Shown: positions 8,295 through 15,313 of the stretch, piece by piece
Numbering within the stretch: the stretch's first letter is position 1
Layout: each line of letters opens with the position of its first letter
Translations under genes and position numbers: made by a program
Source of the DNA: RDXT01 sp033765305
GTDB taxonomy: Bacteria; Bacteroidota; Bacteroidia; J057
Reading direction: 5' to 3'
Assembly (NCBI GenBank): GCA_033765305.1
Contig: JANRID010000050.1
Span: 19,403-83,402 of the forward strand
DNA: 64,000 nt
The notes under the pieces: generated by a model
Told to the model about the DNA's origin: nothing
Databases searched by the model: none
Seen by the model: only the letters and a program-made list of their open reading frames with translations

Positions 8295-8533
8295 GCGCTT
8301 CGTTTGCTGACCGGAAACAATAACCCGTCCTGCAGGCTGTCCAACGCATAGGCAAACAATGCCTGGATATCATGTGCCTGGAGCCTGGGGTAGTTCGCCA
8401 GCAGGTCTTCCGTTGTCCAGCCGCTGGCCAGCCGCTCCAGCAGAAACTCAACAGAGAGGCGGGTGCCTTTGATCACGGGCTTGCCCGTCAGCACCTGGGG
8501 GTCGCTATGGATTCGTTCGTGCCAGTTGATCAT
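8291..8533 (-). CDS. DUF433 family antitoxin, 80 aa
   Basis: Starts MINWHERIHSDPQVLTGKPV and continues IKGTRLSVEFLLERLASGWT. The motif I-x-x-x-P-x-V-x-x-G-K-P-x-I-x-G-T-R-x-x-V and the LLANYPRL-x-x-x-D-I-Q-A-x-x-A-Y-A pattern are diagnostic of DUF433, a winged-helix antitoxin usually partnered with DUF5615 PIN-like toxins. A longer in-frame extension upstream is possible but the ATG at 8533 is the natural family start. Intact here, whereas the partner is reduced to a stub. Confidence 0.8.
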   Translation of the reverse strand: MINWHERIHSDPQVLTGKPVIKGTRLSVEFLLERLASGWTTEDLLANYPRLQAHDIQALFAYALDSLQDGLLFPVSKRSA

Positions 8534-8600
8534 GGTCTGTTTGTTTTGCAGAAACAAGTGTTGGCTTGCCTGTTTTGTATGATGGGCAAGATACGCTTTT

Positions 8601-9176
8601 TCACGCCCACACCACGCCCCGGTACAGATCCCGCATCGCGATTTCAGCGTCCATAGTGGGGAGGCTGATGGCTGTTTCCAATCCCTCGTAGGCCCGGAAC
8701 TGCCACAGGCCGCTTTCGTCGCGGGAAAACACTTCGACCAGGGGCTGCTTCTGCGAGATGAGCACGTAGTCGCGCAGGGAGGCCAGGGTGCGGTAGAGCC
8801 GGAATTTTTCGCCCCGGTCATAGGCTTCGGTGCTTTCGGAGAGCACCTCGGCAATCAGCACGGGATTCACAAGGGCGTCGGGATCCAGGGGCGAGTACTG
8901 CTCCGGGCCGCAGACTACTGCCGCTTCGGGATAGAGGAAGCAGTCCTCCGCTTCGATGCGGATGCGCAGATCGCCGTTAAAAGCAGTACAGCCGCAGCGG
9001 GCCTCATGGGCAGACAAGGCAGCCCCAAAATTAAGGCCCAAACGGGCATGGTTGCGTGTGCCGCCTGCCATCGCAGACCGCTCGCCCCGGCGGTACTCAT
9101 GCCGGACCTCGGCGCTGCGCTCCAGCTCCAGGTAGTCGGCCACGCTCAGGCGAAGGCTTACGGCTGCTTCTCCCAT
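8601..9176 (-). CDS. Uma2 family endonuclease (DUF820), 191 aa
   Basis: Has the full Uma2 pattern: LSVADYLELERSAEVRHEYR, GERSAMAGGTRNHARLGLN, C.AFNGDLRIRIE, LYPEAAVVCGP, NPVLIAEVLSESTEAYDRGE, KFRLYRTLASLRDYVLIS. These are PD-(D/E)XK-fold restriction-like nucleases, often present in many copies in Saprospiria and cyanobacteria; their target is unknown. The usual D in Y-P-D is E here, a conservative change that may or may not affect activity. Monocistronic. Confidence 0.85.
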   Translation of the reverse strand: MGEAAVSLRLSVADYLELERSAEVRHEYRRGERSAMAGGTRNHARLGLNFGAALSAHEARCGCTAFNGDLRIRIEAEDCFLYPEAAVVCGPEQYSPLDPDALVNPVLIAEVLSESTEAYDRGEKFRLYRTLASLRDYVLISQKQPLVEVFSRDESGLWQFRAYEGLETAISLPTMDAEIAMRDLYRGVVWA

Positions 9177-9235
9177 AGGATGATTCTTTGAGGGAATATA
9201 CGGGTTTTTAGGGAAAAAAGCAGGGGTAGGATTGC

Positions 9236-9400
9236 TCAGCCCTGCCTAAACAGCGCATCCAGCGTAAGCTGGCTGTCCACCAGCCCTAAGCTGTAGGCGT
9301 TTTCGCGGAGGCCGAAGGGGGTGAGGGTTAGGGAAAACCAGCATCCCAACAGGATGAGCGTGAGGCTGTTGAACTGCGCAAAATGCTGACATGTTTGCAT
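9236..9400 (-). CDS. Small ORF, 54 aa, possibly a gene remnant
   Basis: ATG at 9400 (MQTCQHFAQFNSLTLILLGC) to stop at 9236. It has a hydrophobic segment (SLTLILLGCWFSLTLTPFG) followed by a soluble tail ending LTLDALFRQG. No family recognised. It lies alone between the Uma2 gene and the 53-bp tandem repeats and may be the end of a deleted membrane-protein gene rather than an active gene. Confidence 0.3.
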   Translation of the reverse strand: MQTCQHFAQFNSLTLILLGCWFSLTLTPFGLRENAYSLGLVDSQLTLDALFRQG

Positions 9401-9435
9401 TCAAAAAAAGCAAAATGCCATTAGAATTGGGTTGC

Positions 9436-9558
9436 TCGCGGAATCTGCCCTTTTTGACCCACATTCCGCGAGCATTCAAGTCGAACCTTCGCGGAATCTG
9501 CCCCTTTTGACCCACATTCCGCGAGTATTCAAGCCGAACCTTCGCGGAATCTCCGCCG
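9436..9558. repeat. 53-bp tandem repeats with internal dyad
   Basis: Units begin at 9436, 9489 and 9542 (period 53 bp): two nearly identical full copies and a partial third of about 16 bp. Each full unit starts tcgcggaatctgccc, continues with a tttt run and gacccac, then has attccgcga and ends with a link such as attcaagccgaacct. cgcggaat and attccgcg are reverse complements, so each unit can form an 8-bp stem-loop. They lie just beyond the stop of xisI. Confidence 0.75.
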
Positions 9559-9597
9559 AATGCCGGGGGCCGGTCCGGGCCGCATCGGGCATTCTGC

Positions 9598-9942
9598 TCA
9601 GCCCTGCGCAAACTCCGGCAGGGCGCTCCGGCGGTAGGGCGCGTGGTAGCCCAGCACGATCTGATGCTTGGGAATGCCCGCATCGGCCAGCATCAGCGCA
9701 ATCCGCAGGTCGGTGCCGTCGTGCTGCACCCAGACCTTGCCGTCGGGCTTCACGTCGATATGGGCGAAGGGGCTGTATTCGCGCCGGATCGCAGGCTCCC
9801 AGCCGACGGAAAAGAGCAGGTAGTGGCCGCGCTCGTCGTCGATGATGACCTGCGTCTCGATCGGGTCCTCCGGCGGGATCAGCGAGGCGATGTACTCGAT
9901 CACCTGCCGGGCTGCTTGTTTGTAGGCGGTTATCTGATCCAT
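9598..9942 (-). CDS. xisI: XisI-like protein, 114 aa
   Basis: Matches the XisI family (fdxN-element excision controlling factor): YIASLIPPEDPIETQVIIDD, then HYLLFSVGWEP, then HIDVKPDGKVWVQHDGTD and GIPKHQIVLGYHAPYRR, at the family's usual length of about 110 aa. Its start overlaps the end of xisH by 13 bp, so the two are translated together. In cyanobacteria XisH and XisI are needed with the recombinase XisF for excision of the fdxN element; outside that setting their role is unknown, and no such element is seen here. Confidence 0.85.
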   Translation of the reverse strand: MDQITAYKQAARQVIEYIASLIPPEDPIETQVIIDDERGHYLLFSVGWEPAIRREYSPFAHIDVKPDGKVWVQHDGTDLRIALMLADAGIPKHQIVLGYHAPYRRSALPEFAQG

Positions 9943-10340
9943 TGGTGTATAGCCGATTGGCCGATGTCATAGATGATCAGCCGGATTTCATACGCATGCA
10001 GAACCTGCTGAAAGAATTGATCGTCAAAAAAGTCCTCGTAATAATCCCGCGGAATGGCGAGGAACAGCATCCGTTCGGGCTCTTTTTGCGCCAGGGCGAA
10101 TTTATACAGCATAAACTGGCCCAATGCATCCTCGAAGCCAGTGATTCCGGAAACGCTCGTAAAGCTTTTGATTTCTACGGCAATCCGTTCGGCACCGCGT
10201 TCCGCGCCCAGCAGTTCCGCTCCGAGATCGATAAAGCCTTTCCTGCGCCCCATCCGGATGAAATAGGGGTCGTGGGTGATGCGCCATCCTTCCTGTTCGA
10301 GCGCATTCCGTACCAGGCTGTGATACGTGTCTTTCTGCAT
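9930..10340 (-). CDS. xisH: XisH-like protein, PD-(D/E)XK nuclease fold, 136 aa
   Basis: XisH family by length and motifs: AL-x-x-x-GW-x-I-THDPY, GFIDLGAE (catalytic D/E region), RIAVEIKSF (the E-x-K of PD-(D/E)XK nucleases), DALGQFMLYKFAL, and a C-terminal EIRLIIYDIGQSAIHQWIR, where W is typically conserved. The catalytic acids and Lys appear intact. It precedes xisI in a two-gene operon. XisH probably acts as a nuclease and XisI as its partner; the natural target in non-cyanobacteria is not known. Confidence 0.85.
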   Translation of the reverse strand: MQKDTYHSLVRNALEQEGWRITHDPYFIRMGRRKGFIDLGAELLGAERGAERIAVEIKSFTSVSGITGFEDALGQFMLYKFALAQKEPERMLFLAIPRDYYEDFFDDQFFQQVLHAYEIRLIIYDIGQSAIHQWIR

Positions 10341-10404
10341 AATACTTGCCCGAATATACGAAAAACCGCGCTGTTATGCGAATGCACTCTCTATTATACG
10401 CAGA

Positions 10405-10433
10405 ATCCCCGCCAGCGGTTTGCCGGCGGGGAT
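10405..10433 (-). terminator. Hairpin downstream of nagB
   Basis: atccccgcc and ggcggggat form a 9-bp stem 22 bp beyond the end of the nagB fusion gene. On the minus strand no strong T-tract follows, so its efficiency is uncertain. Confidence 0.45.
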
Positions 10434-10454
10434 CTTGACAGTCAGGCATTCCGC

Positions 10455-12368
10455 TCAGAAATGATACCGCACAAATGCCTCGATCGCTTCGTACTCGGGC
10501 AGGCCGAGGCGGTCGTAGGCGCGGGCGGTGTCGCGGTTGCGGTCCTCGGCGCGCTGCCAGAACTCGCGGGGATCGCTGCCGGGGAATACGGCGCTGTCCT
10601 TCTGCGACTGGTGCTTGAAGACCGCCTCGCGCTTGCGGCTGAGCTCCAGCGGGCTGATGGGCACCGCCATTTCGATGTCTTCCACCCCCCACTCCTGCCA
10701 GGCGCCCCGGTAGAGCCATACCCAGCAGTCCTTCGCCCAGTCTTCGGCCTTCACCCGCTCCAGAGCCCTGAAAATGGCATCCAGGCACACGCGGTGCGTG
10801 CCGTGCGGGTCCGAGAGGTCGCCGGCGGCATAGATCTGGTGGGGCTTGATCCGGCGGATCAGCTCCTCGACGATGCGCACATCCTCCTCGCCGATGGGCT
10901 TCTTCTTCACCTGGCCCGTTTCGTAGAAGGGCATGTCGAGGAAATGGGCGTTTTCATCGGGAATGCCCACGTAGCGGCAGGCCGCCTTGGCCTCGCCGCG
11001 GCGGATCATGCCTTTGATGTACTGGATCTCGCGGGTATCGGGCTGTCCGGGCCGCTTGGCAGCCAGATAGGCGCGGCTGTCCTGGTAGAGCTTCTCGATC
11101 TCCGTCTCGCCCTTGCCGACGAGGTGGCTGAAATCCAGGGCAAAGTCGATGAAGCGGATGGCGTCGTGGTCAAATACGGCGATGTTGCCGGAGGTCTGGT
11201 ACGCGACATGCACCTCGTGCCCCTGGTCCACGAGGCGGATGAAGGTGCCGCCCATCGAGATGACGTCATCGTCGGGGTGGGGGCTGAAGAGCAGCACGCG
11301 CTTGGGGAAGGGGCTGCGCCGCTCCGGACGGCTGGAGTCGTCGGCATCGGGCTTGCCGCCGGGCCAGCCGGTGATGGTGCGCTGGAGCTGGTTGAACACC
11401 TTGATGTTGATGCCGTAGGCCGGGCCGTGGTCCGCGATCAGGTCGCCCATGCCGTGCTCGTTGTAGTCGTGGTCGGTGAGCTTGAGGATGGGCTTCTGCA
11501 CCTGCCCGCAGAGCCAGATGACGGCCTTGCGGATCAGCTTGTCGTCCCAGTCGCAGGGCCCCACCAGCCAGGGCGCCTTGAAGCGGGTCAGTTCGGCGGC
11601 AGCGGCCTGGTCGAGGACAAACTGCGTGTTGGGGTGGCGCTGGAGGAAGGTGGCGGGCACCTTGTCGCTGATGTCGCCTTCCACCGCTTCGCGGATGACG
11701 CGGGCCTTGCCCTCGCCCCAGGCCATGAGAATCACGGCCTTGGACTCCATGATCGTGCCGACCCCCATCGTGATGGCGCGGCGCGGGACATTGTCCTCGT
11801 GGAAGAAGTCGCTGGCCGCGTCGCGGATCGTGATCTGGTCCAGGGCGATGAGGCGGGTGCGGGAATTGATCGGCGAGCCGGGCTCGTTGAAGCCGATGTG
11901 GCCCGTGCGGCCCACGCCCAGGAGCTGCAGGTCGATGCCGCCCGCTTCCTGAATCCGGGCCTCGTAGGCCTTGCAGTATTCGGCCAGCTGCTCGGGCCTC
12001 AGGGAGCCGTCGGGGATGTGCACATTCGCCCGGTCGATGTCGATATGGTTGAACAGGTACTCGCCCATGAAGCGCACATAGCTCTGGAGCGCGTCGGGCT
12101 GCATGGGGTAATACTCGTCCAGGTTGAAGGTCATGACGTTGCGGAAGCTCAGGCCTTCTTCGCGGTGCAGGCGCACCAGCTCGTTGTACACGCCGGTAGG
12201 GGTGGAGCCGGTGGCGAGGCCCAGGACGGCCATTTCGCCCTTGCTGTGCTTGTGGCGGATCAGATCGGCGATCTGGCGGGCCACTTCGCGGGAGGCGTCG
12301 CGGGAGCTGCCGAAGACGCGGGTGGGGATCTTTTCGTACTGGTGCACGTCGGGAAACAGCGAGATCAT
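10455..12368 (-). CDS. nagB: Glucosamine-6-phosphate deaminase fused to PIG-L/LmbE-type deacetylase-like domain, 637 aa
   Basis: The N-terminal ~290 residues are NagB: GLATGSTPTGVYNELV (substrate-phosphate loop), FNLDEYYPM (catalytic Asp), GVGRTGHIGFNEPGSP, and VPRRAITMGVGTIM. They would convert glucosamine-6-phosphate to fructose-6-phosphate and ammonia. The second half has LFSPHPDDDVISMGGT, the metal-binding motif of PIG-L/LmbE deacetylases, and DPHGTHRVCLDA later. This fusion is common in Bacteroidota, but the deacetylase half is not proven active. The DeoR-type gene lies 33 bp upstream on the same strand, so the pair probably forms an amino-sugar catabolic operon. Confidence 0.9.
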   Translation of the reverse strand: MISLFPDVHQYEKIPTRVFGSSRDASREVARQIADLIRHKHSKGEMAVLGLATGSTPTGVYNELVRLHREEGLSFRNVMTFNLDEYYPMQPDALQSYVRFMGEYLFNHIDIDRANVHIPDGSLRPEQLAEYCKAYEARIQEAGGIDLQLLGVGRTGHIGFNEPGSPINSRTRLIALDQITIRDAASDFFHEDNVPRRAITMGVGTIMESKAVILMAWGEGKARVIREAVEGDISDKVPATFLQRHPNTQFVLDQAAAAELTRFKAPWLVGPCDWDDKLIRKAVIWLCGQVQKPILKLTDHDYNEHGMGDLIADHGPAYGINIKVFNQLQRTITGWPGGKPDADDSSRPERRSPFPKRVLLFSPHPDDDVISMGGTFIRLVDQGHEVHVAYQTSGNIAVFDHDAIRFIDFALDFSHLVGKGETEIEKLYQDSRAYLAAKRPGQPDTREIQYIKGMIRRGEAKAACRYVGIPDENAHFLDMPFYETGQVKKKPIGEEDVRIVEELIRRIKPHQIYAAGDLSDPHGTHRVCLDAIFRALERVKAEDWAKDCWVWLYRGAWQEWGVEDIEMAVPISPLELSRKREAVFKHQSQKDSAVFPGSDPREFWQRAEDRNRDTARAYDRLGLPEYEAIEAFVRYHF

Positions 12369-12401
12369 GTAGCAGGGTATTGAGGGTGAGGTACTTGGGG
12401 A

Positions 12402-13151
12402 TTATCCGATGTCGATGCCGAGGGCGGCGAAGGGGGCTGCCAGCGGATCGCGGCGGCCGGGCGTCGTCACGAGGGTGGTCAGCTTGCGGGGCTCCGCCAC
12501 AATGTAGGGCTGGGCCATGCCGAGCTTGGCCGTGATGGCCAGGGTCATCAGTTCCTGCGAGGCCTGCACCATCGCACGCTTGATCTGGGCTTCCTCCCAG
12601 TCGATTTCCGTAATGCCGATCTGGGGATGCACGGCGCGCGCGCCGAGGATGCAGAGGTCGGCCCGCAGCCCTGCGAGCAGGTCCAGGCCGTCCTTGCCTA
12701 CGGTCACCTGGGCACTGCTGAGCAGTCGGCCGCCGAGCAGGATGGTTTCCACGCCCGGATGCTCGCTCAGCGCCGTGGCTACGGGCAGGCTGTTGGTGAA
12801 TACGGTCGCTTTCAGATCCTGCGGAAACCGCCGGGCCAGCTCCAGGTTGGTCGTGCCGCCGTCCATGAGGATCACCTGCCCGCTGCGCAGGCGCACAGCC
12901 GCTTTTTCCGCCAGGCGGATCTTTTCCTCGTGGGCATACACCTCGCGCTCCTTCCAGGTGTAGGGGGAAAGCGCCGTGCTGATCGCCCCGCCGTGCACTT
13001 TTTTGAGCAATCCCAGCTCCGCGAGTTCCTGAAGATCGCGCCGGATGGTATCTTCCGACACATCCAGCGTCCGGCTCAGGCCGAGGGTCGTCACCTTCTG
13101 CTGCTGCCGGAGCTGGCCGAGGATGCTGGCGTGCCGTTCTTCTTTGAGCAT
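12402..13151 (-). CDS. DeoR-family transcriptional regulator, 249 aa
   Basis: The start at 13151 (MLKEERHASILGQL) is preferred over the longer frame because it gives the canonical DeoR N-terminus and leaves the promoter upstream. The helix-turn-helix is LGLSRTLDVSEDTIRRDLQELAE; the following GLLKKVHGGA is diagnostic. The C-terminal sugar-phosphate sensor domain shows RLRSGQVILMDGGTTNLELA and LCILGARAVHP. It is likely to sense an amino-sugar phosphate and control the downstream nagB gene. Confidence 0.9.
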   Translation of the reverse strand: MLKEERHASILGQLRQQQKVTTLGLSRTLDVSEDTIRRDLQELAELGLLKKVHGGAISTALSPYTWKEREVYAHEEKIRLAEKAAVRLRSGQVILMDGGTTNLELARRFPQDLKATVFTNSLPVATALSEHPGVETILLGGRLLSSAQVTVGKDGLDLLAGLRADLCILGARAVHPQIGITEIDWEEAQIKRAMVQASQELMTLAITAKLGMAQPYIVAEPRKLTTLVTTPGRRDPLAAPFAALGIDIG

Positions 13152-13176
13152 GCTGGCTTCTTGCAGGTTTATGCGG

Positions 13177-13208
13177 CAAATATACAATCAAGGTGCGTAA
13201 TTATGCAA
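13177..13208 (-). promoter_or_regulatory. Bacteroidota-type promoter of the deoR-nagB operon
   Basis: On the minus strand TATATTTG (13184..13177) fits TAnnTTTG and has TTG (13208..13206) 21 nt upstream, close to the expected -33/-7 spacing. It lies about 25 bp ahead of the DeoR ATG at 13151. Because it overlaps the longest possible start of the divergent serine hydrolase (13203), the later start at 13239 is preferred for that gene. Confidence 0.55.
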
Positions 13209-13238
13209 GTTTTTGCGGAAAAATTTAGCCAATTCCGA

Positions 13239-14519
13239 ATGTACCTGCGGAAATGTGCGGGAATTGCGCTGTTTTGCGGCCTGCTGGCACCGCCGCTGGC
13301 TGCTCAGGAGCTGGCCTGGCCGGCACCGCCGCCGCCCGGCTGGGATCTGGCTGCCCTGCACCGGGTCACAGACTCCATCGTGCAGCGCGGGCTCGACAGC
13401 GGCGCCTATCCCGGCTGCCAGGTGCTCATGGCCTGCCGCGGGCAGATTCTGCTCTATAAAGCCTATGGCTATCAGGGGATTGACCGCCTCCGGCGCGTCT
13501 CCGAAACCGACCTGTACGACCTGGCTTCCCTGACCAAAATCCTCGGGCCGCTGCCCCTGCTGATGCGCCTGCACGGCCAGGGTCAGCTCGACCTGGATGC
13601 GCCCTTGAGCCGGTATTTGCCGGAATCTGCCGGAACCCGCGCAGGGCCGCTCAGCCTGCGCAGCATGCTCGTGCACGAAGCGCAGCTGCAGGCCTGGATT
13701 CCCTTCTGGCAGGAGGCGCTGCGCAAAGACGGCACCTGGCGCCGCCGCTTCCTGCGGGCCGATTCCTCCGCCCGCTTTCCCGTCCGCATCGGCGCGCAGG
13801 CCTTCGTGCGGCGGGGCTTCGGCCAGCGGCTCCTCCGCCGGCTTCTGCGTGCGCCCCGCACCGGCGTGCAGGAATACCGCTATTCCGACCTCGGATTCAT
13901 CGTCTATCCGCACCTCATTGCCCGCCTTGCCGGCCAGCCCTACTGGGACCTGCTGCGCGACAGCCTGTACCGGCCCATTGGTACAGGGCTGACCTACAAC
14001 CCCTTGCTGCAGCATCCGCTCAGCGCGGTCGCGCCCTCGGAGCAGGATACCTTCTTCCGCCGCGGGCTGATCCACGGCTATGTGCACGACGAAAATGCTG
14101 CCATCCAGGGCGGCGTGTCGGGCCATGCGGGCCTCTTCGGCCATGCCCGCGATGTGGCGCTGCTCATGCAGCTCTTCCTGAACGGCGGCACGCTGAACGG
14201 CCGCCGCTATCTCGATTCCGCCTCGGTGCGGCTATTCGCTTCTTATCAGTCGCAGGTCCCCCTCGGCCACCGCGGACTCGGCTTCGACAAGCCGGTGCGC
14301 GACCCGGCGGACCGCAACTACTGCGCGGATTCCGCCTCGGCGGCGAGTTTCGGGCATTCCGGCTTCACCGGCACCTTCACCTGGGCCGATCCGGAGACGG
14401 GCCTGCTCATCGTATTCCTCAGCAACCGCGTGCATCCTTCCCGCGCCAGCCGCCAGCTCTACCGCATGGGCATCCGCCCGGCCCTGCATCAGGCCTTGTA
14501 CGCGCTGCTTCCCCGCTGA
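13239..14519 (+). CDS. Serine hydrolase, beta-lactamase/PBP4 family, secreted, 426 aa
   Basis: ATG at 13239 gives a clear signal peptide (MYLRKCAGIALFCGLLAPPL, AAQ cleavage); ATG 13203 in the same frame is the alternative but overlaps the divergent promoter. The domain is class C beta-lactamase-like: YDLASLTKI supplies the catalytic S-x-x-K and EYRYSDLGF the Tyr motif (YSD instead of YSN). Later segments GVSGHAGLF and FGHSGFTGT are typical. Probably a periplasmic esterase or D-amino peptidase; substrate unknown. Ends overlapping the convergent gene by 31 bp. Confidence 0.85.
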   Translation: MYLRKCAGIALFCGLLAPPLAAQELAWPAPPPPGWDLAALHRVTDSIVQRGLDSGAYPGCQVLMACRGQILLYKAYGYQGIDRLRRVSETDLYDLASLTKILGPLPLLMRLHGQGQLDLDAPLSRYLPESAGTRAGPLSLRSMLVHEAQLQAWIPFWQEALRKDGTWRRRFLRADSSARFPVRIGAQAFVRRGFGQRLLRRLLRAPRTGVQEYRYSDLGFIVYPHLIARLAGQPYWDLLRDSLYRPIGTGLTYNPLLQHPLSAVAPSEQDTFFRRGLIHGYVHDENAAIQGGVSGHAGLFGHARDVALLMQLFLNGGTLNGRRYLDSASVRLFASYQSQVPLGHRGLGFDKPVRDPADRNYCADSASAASFGHSGFTGTFTWADPETGLLIVFLSNRVHPSRASRQLYRMGIRPALHQALYALLPR

Positions 14520-14953
14520 TCGCTGGCCTCCTGCAGCACCTGGATGAGCGCCTGCAGATAGCCGATGCGCGACATGCGGTGCAGGGAGTAGAGTCCGGTG
14601 TCCTGGGTGTTGAGGAATACCTGCAGATCGAGGGCCTTCTTCAGCCGGTCCACGGCAGCGGCCTGCCGGCCCTGCTGCTGATGCAGCATGGCTTCTTCGA
14701 GCAGCAGGTCGGCCAGAAGCCCGAGCTGCGCATCGCTCAGGCGGAGCGTGCAGAGCAGCAGGCTCAGGAACCGGTATTCTTCCGTGCGGCAGATCGTTTC
14801 CGCCTCCTCGCCCAGCAGCGTCTCGTAGGCGGCTTCCAGCATCGCTTCCGCCTGCGGCCCGTCGTCCGCTTCCAGTGCTGCCCGGATCATCCGGAGCAGC
14901 TCCGGAGCATAGCCGGAGGCGCCTGTAGCCGAGTCATGTTGTGCCATGATCAT
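14489..14953 (-). CDS. Hypothetical helical protein, 154 aa
   Basis: Mostly Ala/Leu-rich helix, with helical-hairpin spacing reminiscent of TPR repeats (AEAMLEAAYETLLGEEAE; LLLEEAMLHQQQGRQAAAVD). No catalytic motif and no signal peptide. ATG at 14947 (MAQHDSATG) is an equally good start. Convergent with the serine hydrolase, sharing 31 bp of 3' end. Function unknown. Confidence 0.6.
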   Translation of the reverse strand: MIMAQHDSATGASGYAPELLRMIRAALEADDGPQAEAMLEAAYETLLGEEAETICRTEEYRFLSLLLCTLRLSDAQLGLLADLLLEEAMLHQQQGRQAAAVDRLKKALDLQVFLNTQDTGLYSLHRMSRIGYLQALIQVLQEASDQRGSSAYKA

Positions 14954-15261
14954 ACCTCAAATAAACCGACCCCGTCCCGCACATTCAAGCGCCCCGGAGC
15001 AGGGTGTAATAAGCTGATTTGAAACGAAGAACAGTCCATGAAATGGGATGAATGAAACTTGGAGCTATCCGGCAGGTTCAACTATTCAATATTTGGTATT
15101 TGATCCTGAGTGCCAGGAACTTGTGCTGGAAAGCGCGGCCCGGAGCCGCACAGCGGGCAAGTCATGCGGGGTGCAATCCTTCACCGGAACACATGTCTGA
15201 TTCTGTAGACCGTATTCTGGAATTTCGTCACCCGGAAATGGATTTCCCAGTTTCCGGAATG
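14954..15261. other. Gene-free stretch
   Basis: About 310 bp between the helical protein gene and the terminator of the T9SS protein. I see no convincing ORF, RNA gene, repeat or promoter box. Confidence 0.5.
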
Positions 15262-15289
15262 CAAAAAGGCCCCCCGCATGCGGGGGGCC
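15262..15289 (-). terminator. Strong intrinsic terminator of the T9SS protein gene
   Basis: ggccccccgcatgcggggggcc (15268-15289) is a perfect palindrome (11 bp per arm, GC-rich). On the minus strand it is followed by a T run (15263-15267). It lies 25 bp after the stop at 15314. Confidence 0.85.
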
Positions 15290-15313
15290 TGCTGCACGGG
15301 AGGACCGTGCGGG

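Noticed and set aside
9942..12383. Long plus-strand ORF of 813 codons
   Set aside because: It lies antisense to the nagB fusion and xisH, whose motifs are clear. The high GC content leaves long antisense frames open. Its residue composition (Ala, Gly, His, Val) is typical of such shadows.
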